From positions 1-25,119 of the forward strand of contig JAYMTF010001238.1 of the NCBI GenBank assembly GCA_036897485.1: a stretch of DNA of 25,119 nucleotides, given 5' to 3'. This document shows, piece after piece, positions 9,826-18,312 of this stretch. The position numbers and the translations under genes are program-made. Within the stretch, counting starts at the first letter, position 1. The number at the start of each line of letters is the position of its first letter. This DNA is from Pelargonium nanum. Taxonomy: Eukaryota; Streptophyta; Magnoliopsida; Geraniales; Geraniaceae. The notes beneath the pieces are model-generated. The model searched no databases. It worked only from the letters and a program-made list of their open reading frames with translations, and was not told the origin of the DNA.

Positions 9826-9920
9826 TGTTGAACTTGAAGCACGAAGACGCCCAAGAATGTGAAAATTTCTCTAATTTTTTCTTTTTCTTTTTTCACTCGG
9901 AGTTGTGTTGACTCTTTTTT

Positions 9921-11127
9921 ATACGAGAAAAAAACTCTCACCTGATGTCACATCAACAATTAACAGTCGTATCCGTTTCAATAAATTTGTGTCCGTCCAG
10001 ATTCATTTTATTTGTCTAGTTGAGATTCGTGATATTCTTTTTATATATATACTTTTAAAGTAACATAAGAGAGTTTGGTTCGAGACCCACTTAAGTGATT
10101 AAGTTCTAGTTTAACGGACACGCCCTCCACGAGTGTTATGTAAGATATAGCGGTCACGCGTGTCTTTTAAGCTTAGCGCAGTGCAGTGAAGCCTCAAGTA
10201 GTGCCTACCGTTTTTGGGCAAGATGTGAAATTTTGAAGGTGACTGAACAAGACGGAAATCTTAGAGGTTGCCCGATGAGGCGGATAGGTTGACCATTTTT
10301 TGGGAGGCATGTTACGTCATGGGAGGTTAAGTATAGATTTTGTTGTGTTGTTCTCGGGCAAGGTTGGTAAGTTTTCGGAGGCATCCTGTGGCATGGCCTT
10401 TAAGGCCGCGGCATGGGAGGTTGATCATAAATTTTGTTGGGCTTTACTTGGGCAAAAATGGTAATTCGTGGGGGTGCATGTTGAGGGAATACGTTGGTCA
10501 TTCCTAAAGAGTTTGGTTTCTTGCGCACCCACACAGGGCAGGGAAGCTTGCTCGGGCACGAATGAGTTTCTCCAACCCGTCTTCAAATTCTTCAGAAAAG
10601 ATTCCAACCTAGCGGATTGCTCGAACTTTCGATGTTGGGTGCCGACATGGAGTTCAAACGTCACGTGTCGTCGTATCATTTGTTGCCTCAACTTATAATT
10701 TTTCGAATAGTATCATTTGTCATCTTTTTTAACAATTACTTATGAACATCAATAATATCAATTACATGAGTTAGTTATAAACACACAAAAAATTGGCATA
10801 AATAGATGTTCAGAAGTAAAAGGTCTTCTACTAGAAAAATTATCATTAACTGTCACACACAAAATAGTCAATCTGAAATTCCTATTGAGTCCTATAAAAT
10901 TGATTTTCAGAAGATCAGTGCTCCAAGAATCCTCACACCACACACACATATATACCTTAAAAGTCACAAATCTGATTCCAAAAATCCCCTCAAAATGTCA
11001 AGTGATTGACACAACTAAACATAGAATCCAACACTCAAAATCAAAAACCTATAGCACATTACACACAATCACACTACATATACATACTATACACTGCCAT
11101 TACTTATTCACACTTGCACATAATTCT
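9921..11127. other. Intergenic, partly repeat-derived, no gene supported
   Basis: The stretch lies between the small reverse-strand gene and the NRL gene. Bases 10080-10680 are more GC-rich than the surroundings and contain diverged tandem repeats. Overlapping open frames on both strands at 10425-10698 show no protein motif. A B-box-like GGTTCGAGACC lies at about 10078. Bases 10930-11120 are rich in ACAC and would hold the 3' UTR of the NRL gene. Confidence 0.5.
10301..10478. repeat. Diverged tandem repeat, about 94-bp period
   Basis: Two units, 10318-10383 and 10412-10478, share CATGGGAGGTT, ATTTTGTTG, GGGCAA and a closing GGAGGCAT or GGGTGCAT in the same order. A partial related piece (GGGAGGCATGTTACGTCATG) precedes them at 10301. 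A near-palindrome GGCCTTTAAGGCC sits between the units at about 10396-10408. This looks transposon-derived, but the family is unknown. Confidence 0.45.
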
Positions 11128-11202
11128 CAGCTATGACAAACACTCAGTAGGGTAAGTGGTTGATTTCAGGTTCGAATCTCGATGTTTGTACCAGCTATGA
11201 CA
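11128..11202 (+). mobile_element. tRNA-like (SINE-like) insertion with target-site duplication
   Basis: The 11-bp sequence CAGCTATGACA occurs at 11128-11138 and again at 11192-11202, as a target-site duplication would. Between them are 53 bp with a box A-like TAGGGTAAGTGG (11148-11159) and a box B-like GGTTCGAATCT (11169-11179), the two internal Pol III promoter elements of tRNA-derived SINEs. The boxes are only 9 bp apart, too close for a tRNA, so the insert appears internally deleted. The right-hand duplicate contains the NRL stop codon (TAG on the - strand, 11197-11195), so the insertion lies just after the coding end. Confidence 0.5.
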
Positions 11203-14200
11203 CTGAGTGTCGCCTTCGCCTAGGAAACAAGAACCTAGTTTCCGAACCAGCCTTACCTCCCAATCCCAAGGGCTTAATGCTGTTTATCCGGAAAAGAGCA
11301 TTGAGCTTGCTCAACTTCTTGGTCAGTGATTTGAATAGCTTATTGGCTGGATTGGACCTTACCAGCTCCTGTTTCATTGACACATGATCTTTTTCCAAGT
11401 CTGTGAGTCTCATTCTCATTCTTGCTACTTCAAGCTTCAGCTCCCGGTTCTCTCTTCGCACTGACGCGTAGTTGTCTCTCGGGGAGATGGCTCCACTTCC
11501 TGCTGCACTGCCTGAGCGCTGAGGGAAGTACTGGCCATTGATTGCGCCGCCAAAGAAGAGCTGATTGTGCCCTCCATTCATTGCATTCCGGAGCCTGATT
11601 TGCTCGAAGTATAGTACTTGCACCGCCATTTGAACAGGCAATCTTTCGTTTTGTGCTGCGTGGCTACACGCTTCTTGGGACAGTTTTTGGCAGTCTATGG
11701 TCTTGCAGAGTCTGTACCTCTCAGAGTCCTTAATATTTGGATGAACCTGCACATTTTATAACAACACAATGTGAGTAACATTAGTTAAAGAAGATAGACA
11801 TGAACAAGCACTCAGTAGAGCAAGTGGTTGATTTCACTTGTTCTTTAGAGGTCTCGTGGACACTCACTTTGAGGAAGATGTCCACAGCTCTGTACAATCC
11901 ATCGCTAACAATACGCGCGTGGTCAGGGAGTAATTCTGCTAAGGATATGAACTTTGATGGCATCAAGTTTGAGTCAAGTGCAACTTCTGCAAGAAAGTTG
12001 TCCAGCAGCTTTGACACCTTGAGGATTGAGCTTTGTTTGGGAGATCCAGGGCTGTCAAAATCATACATCATCTCACTTTCGTCCCTGAAGTGATTATCTT
12101 CGTCGTCATCATCATCCTCGTCCAAGTTGAGGAAAATGGAGAAGATCCTCAAGATTGAGTCTGTATCATACAATGTGCTGTGGCTGTTGTGGCTGGTGTG
12201 TGAAGTTCCAGGGATGAGAATGTCTTCAAGAATTGCCTGGTCTAGTTGCAGACCAATGCGCCTTTCGAGATCAGATTTGCAAGAAGTGGATGCTGATGCT
12301 GATATAGCAGTTTTCAACAAACTTGAAAGAAATGCCATTGGGACAGGACTCTTTCTTGATTGAGTTGGTAATAAACTAACTATTGCCTCAACAATGACCC
12401 TTTGCTTCTTTTGCAATTCCATGTCCAAGAGACATCCTTTTACCAATTGAGGGTCTCTGACCACAAGACCTTGCAGTGAGTTATGTGCATAGTTCACCAG
12501 AATCTTGCTGATCATATCTTGTTTTAAACCCTTAGATTTCACTGCAGACAGCACTCGTTGGAAGAAATCGAGATTAAGCACTGCAAGCGATTTCCCCCAC
12601 CAATCTGAGGATGTTTCGGGTTCAATGCTTGGCATAGTTTTTCTCGGGAAGTTATGGTCGAGTTTGAGCAATCCAGAGGTGAGTTGCTCTTTGCACGCGG
12701 TACTTGCAATGGCATTGATAAGCCTGTTAACGAGGTTGATGTCTTCTGATACGGGCAAGAGGGATTCACAATGGTGAAGAACAGATATTGAGCTTGATAT
12801 GCTTGGGAAAACCACTTCCTTCAGATACGTTTCAGCTCGAGTTGCAAGGTTCTTATCAGCAAACTCTTCGGTCATTTCAAGGAAATGAGCTGCACAGCGC
12901 AGCTTCGCCACATTTGCTAGTGTTATCTCAACATTCACTCCATAACAGAACTTTGCAGCTAGCTCAAATGCCTCTGATCCCCCCGGGACTCCAAGAAGGC
13001 TTAGGCGAGAGACTTTTGAATCTCTTGCTTCCAACAACAGTTTACGTATCCTTCCACTTCGCGACACTAAAGGGAACTGCAAAGGAATAAGATTCATTTC
13101 TCAAAAAGAACTTCATGCCTAGAAGTAAAGTATGTGCAATGATAAGTGCGATTGATCAACTAATCAAATTTACAACTAACAAAAACAACATGGTCCATGT
13201 CGAACCAGATAGGCCTTACCTTGTGAAGTGCAAAGCTAGAAGCTCCCACCTCAATAGTAAGGTCACTAGAAACATCAGATATTGGCCTGCAAGAAAGAGA
13301 ACTGGTATCAAACAGAGACAAGAAAATTCGAGACACGAGAAACAAATGCGAGCATACATGCTTTTTAGTACGAACAATCCAGAAATGTTGCAGGAGCTGC
13401 TGCTTCTTGGATAGACCTTCACAGCTTTACTTGAACCCATTTTATCTTCTTCTTTTTTTTTAACAAATGTGAGTTCACATAAGGACAGCACAAAACTTGA
13501 TTTTATGGCTCAACATTATTGACCCAGATGAAGAAATGATGGCACAATAATATAAAAATGGGTTCCACAAGAGCAATAAGATCTGAATTACTGGCAGAGA
13601 AAATCTGTGGTTTTGAGATGCAACCAATTTAACCAAATGACTGAGCATCACAGATGTGATTATTGGAGCCAAATATGGGTCCCTTTTCATATATGTGGTT
13701 TGTCTGTTTGGTCCATTCTATGTATTGTGCAGCAAGAAGGTTGTCACATTCTCAATGAACTTCTTTTTTGTACAATTCTTTAGTACTATGTGCTGAGAGG
13801 GCCTATGGGTAGTAAAAACACAATTTTTTTCTTCAAATCACATTAATATTGGTTCACAAAGTTGTCGATAGTCCACGAAAAGGATTGTTCATCAGTCCTG
13901 CCCAGTGGGGATTGTCTTATGGTTGGTGATCTTTCAAGCTCATGACCAAGACTTTAAGGGTGTATCATGAATTGCCATTTCATGACTAAGACTAACAAAT
14001 ATTCGAAGCCTACGTTAATCGAAGGAAAAAAAGAAAACAAACATACCAGAACAAGATTGCAACAATGCAAGCCTCATGTTTTTGCTTTTGATGTGACTAA
14101 GCTAACAAGCATACAAGAAAAAGATAAGATCTTTGTACTAATGTGTGCATCATTGCAATTTGTAAGCCTCATGACCCAAGCTATAGCTTCAAACTGATCA

Positions 14201-14560
14201 ACACAGTTCACAGAGTCAATTCATCAAACACTTAGAGGGCATTAAATTCAGGTCACCATTCACACTAGACAATCAACATGTGCCCAGTTGAAAAAATTGT
14301 CAAAAAACTAGTGGGCACAAGACAATGAATAGAAACAGAGAGTGTAGTACCATTCTGAGAATCTAGACAATCAAGATTCAAGAAGCTCATGTGACATTGT
14401 ACTGAAACAGAACATATATAAGAGCAAGAGCTATATATGTATGTATATATGTATATATAGTTTATTACCATTCAGTGGCATGCCTTATAGTTGAGCTGGG
14501 ACGAAATGGCCTCTTGCTGGAGACACTTGGCTTGAGCTCACAAAGAGTAACAACACCCAT
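11195..14560 (-). CDS. NPH3/RPT2-like (NRL) BTB protein, At1g03010 orthologue
   Basis: Four exons give 639 residues: 14560-14469, 13286-13220, 13076-11868 and 11746-11195. All introns are GT-AG (donors GTAATA, GTAAGG and GTGAGT), and a TG|G codon joins exons 1 and 2. The order is a short N-terminus, a BTB domain (about 32-135, with PISDVSSDLTIEVG and FPLVSRSGRIRKL), and the NPH3 domain (about 211-480, with DWWGKSLAVLNLDFF and DGLYRAVDIFLKVHP). An acidic run lies at 372-380, a coiled coil at about 552-586 and a basic C-terminus RRRRHSVS at 632-639. Sequence and length agree closely with Arabidopsis At1g03010, as recalled. NRL proteins act as signalling scaffolds and CUL3 adaptors, and NPH3 itself works with phototropins at the plasma membrane; the exact role of this member is not known to me. 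Ser637 occupies the antepenultimate position of the 14-3-3 site known in NPH3. Confidence 0.95.
11809..11862 (+). mobile_element. Second tRNA-like fragment, in NRL intron 3
   Basis: Bases 11809-11836 repeat 11141-11168 with two mismatches (CACTCAGTAG, then AAGTGGTTGATTTCA). The box A-like TAGAGCAAGTGG is at 11816-11827. The following TTTAGAGGTCTCGTGG resembles the part missing from the first copy but lacks a clear box B. It sits inside the 121-bp intron 3, ending within a few bases of the donor site. Confidence 0.4.
13358..13440 (-). other. Possible alternative first exon of the NRL gene
   Basis: Inside intron 1, ATG at 13440 (context GAAGATAAAATGGG) opens a 27-codon frame MGSSKAVKVYPRSSSSCNIS... 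and reaches ...KS|AT at a GTATGC donor (13357). Joining this to exon 2 makes an ATG codon and restores the BTB frame exactly (KSM-PISDV). The product would replace residues 1-31 with 28 others. The main exon 1 at 14560 is better supported by homology. The phase match could be chance (about one in three). Confidence 0.35.
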
Positions 14561-14600
14561 ATCTCTCTCCTGAAAACCTGCAAAAATAATATGGGTTCAA
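14561..14600 (-). other. 5' UTR of the NRL gene, possible 5' UTR intron acceptor
   Basis: Just before the start codon the - strand reads TATTATTTTTGCAG|GTTTTCAGG, a good 3' splice site at 14578, so a leader intron with an upstream noncoding exon is plausible. A TATA-like AAATATATG at about 14820-14830 could be the promoter, but no donor can be chosen with confidence. Confidence 0.35.
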
Positions 14601-15673
14601 GAACCCACTAACAAGTGTCTCTCTTTCAAGAACCCAACTGTTTTAACAACCATTTTCATAAGATTTTCTTGCTCTCTCCTTATGACAGATAGTTAAATAT
14701 TCCCATAACAAGTCACTGTTGCTATTTGCTTTTGCTCACATGATCAAACCATGCAAGATTAAAGGGTTTTAGAGGGTGCTCACAGTGCTGTGCTCATGAC
14801 TTTGAAAAAGAGAAGACAAATACATATATTTGCTTAAAAGATGCGCTACATAAGCAAAACTTAAACGGAGGACTACACGTCTGTATTTGATTGTTTAGTA
14901 AAATGTATAAAATAGTGACATAAGGGAGGCATGCTCCTTCACGACTCATTTAAGAAGGTGATTTATGCAGGAGCTCGATGCCTCCCGTGTGATTTTTGGC
15001 TCCTTTTAAAGAAGAGAGATAATACATAAATTACTTTTTTGCCCTTATAAGATGCATTTTGGTCGGTTTGAATTTTTGATAAGGTCGACCCATTCTACTT
15101 CGTTATATTAGTTTAAATTACACAACATATATCAATTATAATTTATTATGATAAACATTGAATGTCTTATTATACTAAACAAGGCCTTAATTGAGTGTTT
15201 ATGTTTAAAATGATGAGATTAATAAATGAAAAAAAAAATCAAGAAAATGCAAGTGTGTGTTGCACTTTTTGGTGAAAGGTTGTGAGTGAGATCTAAGGAC
15301 AGGAGTGACATTTTCTTATACTATTTTTTTCTCTCTTTTTATTAGTATATTTTTTAGGAGTTTTTTTGCAGGAATCCTGAAGAGTTGCAGTGCTTTTAGG
15401 GTGTCATAATCATAGCCATTGAAAACTACTCTTGTAATTAAAATAAGAGATTAGACTATTTTAAGTACTAAATATGCTTTGTGTAAAGCTTAAAGTGGAA
15501 ACTAAAATGGATTTCATGATTTAGTCACAACCACACACACACAGCATCAACTTTTAATCATGTTTATGTGTGGGGAGAAAGTGAATTCAAGTAGAAGATA
15601 ATGTTTTTTGAGATCTTGATGCAAACAACTAAGTTATATTTAATTTTAAGTTTCCTTAACAAACAATTAAGCA
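14600..15673. other. Upstream region of the NRL gene
   Basis: No open frame of note was found. The stretch is expected to hold the NRL promoter on the - strand. It contains an imperfect inverted repeat (14924-14986) and otherwise AT-rich sequence with long T runs near 15330-15370. Confidence 0.5.
14924..14986. repeat. Imperfect inverted repeat
   Basis: GGGAGGCATGCTCCT (14924-14938) pairs with AGGAGCTCGATGCCTCCC (14969-14986) apart from a 3-base insertion. The loop is about 30 bases. It may be the trace of a small transposon or an RNA hairpin. Confidence 0.6.
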
Positions 15674-15943
15674 TAAACTCCATCCGTCCCAAAATGAGTG
15701 TCATTTTTCCATTTTTTGCAAAAATTAAGGATTACAAGATGATTTAATGTGTTTCCAATACTACCTTCACTTTCCCTCCTACACCCATGTGCAGTTCAGA
15801 TTAGGTTTTTCTTTAGTGCATAAGTGATAAAGGTAATATGGGAAAAACAATAATATAATAACCTAAAAATAGGAACAGGACATTCATTTGGGGACAAAAA
15901 ATTTAGACAAACAGGACATTCATTTTGAGACGGAGTGAGTATA
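15674..15943. mobile_element. Stowaway-type MITE (Tc1/mariner-derived)
   Basis: The left end TAAACTCCATCCGTCCCAAA and the right end, read on the other strand TATACTCACTCCGTCTCAAA, are inverted copies over about 29 bp. Both extend into AATGA(G/A)TGTC. The CTCCNTCCGTCCC start with a flanking TA is the signature of Stowaway MITEs, and the length of about 270 bp fits. There is no coding sequence; it would depend on a mariner transposase elsewhere in the genome. Confidence 0.85.
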
Positions 15944-16802
15944 TTAATGGTATATGAATAATAATATCAGATCTGTTGTTTGATTGGTTCAATTAAAATT
16001 ATGTTTTTATTCCATTCAATGTATTCTAAAACAATTTTTTAATAGCCAACCTTTTAAGATCAAATTTTAACATACATTTTTAAGATTTTGGTACAACATA
16101 TTTTTCTCAACAAAGTTCTATTTGATAATAAAAAATGAAAAGAAACAAATTACCAGTGTTTTATAGAATTGCTTCCTATGGAACATTCACTTTATATATA
16201 GAAAGAGTAGGGGGAGTCTAAGTCAAGAATTAATTGGCTTACGTTAAGCAATCACTAATATTGTGACACCTCATTAAAAATTTGAATTCGGGGGTCTCTC
16301 CGCTCCCACACATTCATAGGTGTGTTACATATATATCATATTATATAGTTGTTACATATTATAGCTTGGTTTATTGATGATCGCTGTCTACCACTAATTT
16401 AATAGGTGCATGAAGATTTAATTCTAAAATAAAGAAAAATATGTATATATAATATGTGGAGTGGCTAGTTTTTTGAAGAATAATGATAACATAGATATGG
16501 CATGGCATGGTAATGATGAAGCCATCAAATTATATACCAACCTTTGGGATTGATAGCTGCTTCTGCTTGTAATTATCATCACCAATAATATATATTGCAC
16601 AAAAGTTTCTAGGATCAAGTGGCTGGGATCATTCCATCCCATGCATATATGCATGGACTATTTATTTATTTATTTGTTATATATAGTCTTCTTTTATATC
16701 CCTAATTATATTTGCTAAATAAAAAAGGAGGCTATTTTAATTGCACCTAATTATTGCTGGTTTTGGAGCAGAATGAAGAGGAAAAAAAATCACTTACTAT
16801 GC
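15944..16802. other. AT-rich intergenic, no gene seen
   Basis: The stretch carries the second copy of the short dispersed repeat (16287-16320, see 9351-9385) and a palindrome at 16639-16656. The reverse-strand frame at 16424-16654 has no motif. Confidence 0.5.
16639..16656. repeat. Perfect 18-bp palindrome with two RY motifs
   Basis: CCATGCATATATGCATGG equals its own reverse complement and holds CATGCA in both orientations. CATGCA is the RY element recognised by B3-domain factors of the ABI3/FUS3/LEC2 group. Confidence 0.9.
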
Positions 16803-16974
16803 ATGGAACTATATATATACACTTTTTGTTTGGTACCTGAGAAAATGACTTCCATTGAAGGGAGAGTTTTGCTGTATCCTAATTAGTTCACTGTGGAAAC
16901 ATGGAATCAAACTATTTGGTGCCTTTAATGGAAGTCATTTTCTAAGGTACCAAACAAAAAGTATATAATTCCAT
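16803..16974. repeat. Long inverted repeat (hairpin or MITE-like element)
   Basis: The left arm 16803-16862 and right arm 16921-16974 are reverse complements over about 54 bp, apart from a 6-base TA-repeat indel and a few mismatches. CTTTTTGTTTGGTACC and AAAATGACTTCCATT are shared exactly. The spacer is about 58 bp. The ends read ATGGAA...TTCCAT, with no convincing target-site duplication. The arms are so similar that the element is probably recent. It could be a MITE of unassigned family or an inverted duplication producing small RNA. Confidence 0.85.
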
Positions 16975-17600
16975 AATTTGTAACTATATTCTTAACACCT
17001 TTGTAATATACGGAAAATAAACTAGTTTTGAGGAGAGAAAAATATATATACATTATTGTCTTTCTGGAGTTTTCTTAATATATTTTCTCAAAACATCTAT
17101 TATGGAACGGTATAAAGTAATAACAAGTGTGTACACGTGTGTGACCGGTTGTTAACTTATCTTTAATTAGTAAAAAAATTTGACCAAAACCTCAAATGTT
17201 AAGATTAAGTGTTCCAACATGCACCCTTGTTTGGGGCCCAGAAAAAAAAAGGCTAGTTTGAAGCAGATAATTACAGCAAAAAAACAGTAAGTAGCTCTTT
17301 ATTATAATTTATAGGAGTAATAATGATTATTGAATGGGTGGCTATTAGTTATTATTGAATCATAGCATAGCAGTAAAAACAATATTAAATAAGTGTGACA
17401 AATTTGAATGATGACCAAACACAGCGAACGACCGAAAGCACATATTTGTAATTGCAATTTCATGATGACTCAACAATCAAAGTGTTTTTAAGACAACACA
17501 TTAAATTTGTGATTGTGAATTGTATTTCACGTGGCAGTCAAATTTGCCCAAGCCTAATAATAGTTGTAATGAGAAGAAAGTGGACTTAACGGCATGGCCT
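16975..17600. other. AT-rich intergenic, no gene seen
   Basis: There is no open frame of note and no recognised element. Poly-A and poly-T runs and AT repeats dominate. Confidence 0.5.
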
Positions 17601-17610
17601 TCTCTTGGAA

Positions 17611-17670
17611 TGGGCCGCCTATGTGGCCCAATTCTACGTAACGTGAGGCTCTAATACGTCACACGTATTA
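17611..17670. promoter_or_regulatory. Cluster of site II (TGGGCC) and ACGT motifs
   Basis: TGGGCC at 17611 and GGCCCA at 17625 are opposed site II elements, a hallmark of plant housekeeping promoters bound by TCP factors. They are followed by ACGT cores at 17636, 17641, 17656 and 17663. The last two form the perfect inverted repeat TAATACGT-CAC-ACGTATTA (17652-17670), a bZIP-like site. No gene starts next to the cluster: the CCCH gene ends about 640 bp to the right and the NRL gene starts 3 kb to the left, facing away. Confidence 0.45.
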
Positions 17671-18312
17671 TGAACCTGTTTTTTAGTTTGTACACATACC
17701 TGTGTTTTAGTTCAGCTTTTATAACATGTACAAATATGACCTATTGTGAATAATATTCGACGGAGTGATTTTTCACTAAGTGATAGAATAATCTTAAAGT
17801 GCACGAAAGTTGGCTTGAAGCCGCTCTTACAGTACATAACTCAAAAAAATTAAGCTAATTAATTCTATAAAAGTAATAGAAATAGAATAGCACATATATA
17901 TATAAATTCTCTTACATAAAATTTATGATGGAGCCAGGCAGAACCTAACTAGATCCACTCTGACTCAGAAAATACAAGGAGCTAGCTAAACCTGGGAGTT
18001 GCAGCTATCTGTTTAGATGCTTTCTTGTGTGTTTGGGACAACAAGTTCATGTCATCTTGAACCTTATTCCAGAAATATAAAATACTACCCAACATATACA
18101 TCACAAAATAGGATCAGTCCTAAACTGGTGGATTGGTTGAATCGACTTTGACAACAACAAATGAAACTTTTCACAATTGGCTACAATAAATTTACCCGAC
18201 CAACATCATCATCTATAATTATAAACACAAAAACATATCACGAAATTACATCCGCTGCAGTGCTGGCCTGGCTGGATGAAGAATGGCTTTCCGCTTTCGC
18301 TTTCTCTCTACA
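17671..18312 (-). other. 3' UTR and downstream flank of the CCCH gene
   Basis: Immediately left of the stop codon the sequence is moderately GC-rich (18240-18312), as expected for a 3' UTR. Further left it is AT-rich, with no clear AATAAA on the - strand. No other feature is seen. Confidence 0.4.

Noticed and set aside
10425..10698. Overlapping open frames of 88 and 76 codons on opposite strands
   Set aside because: They mirror each other in a repeat-like GC-richer patch and neither has a recognisable domain.
11148..11179. Functional tRNA gene
   Set aside because: The A and B box-like sequences are only 9 bp apart and no acceptor stem or anticodon arm can be folded. A SINE-like fragment is the better call.
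16852..16864. miR159/319-like string CCATTGAAGGGAG in the hairpin
   Set aside because: The match covers only the core, sits at the loop end of the left arm, and lacks a paired partner. miR159/319 precursors carry the mature sequence in the 3' arm.
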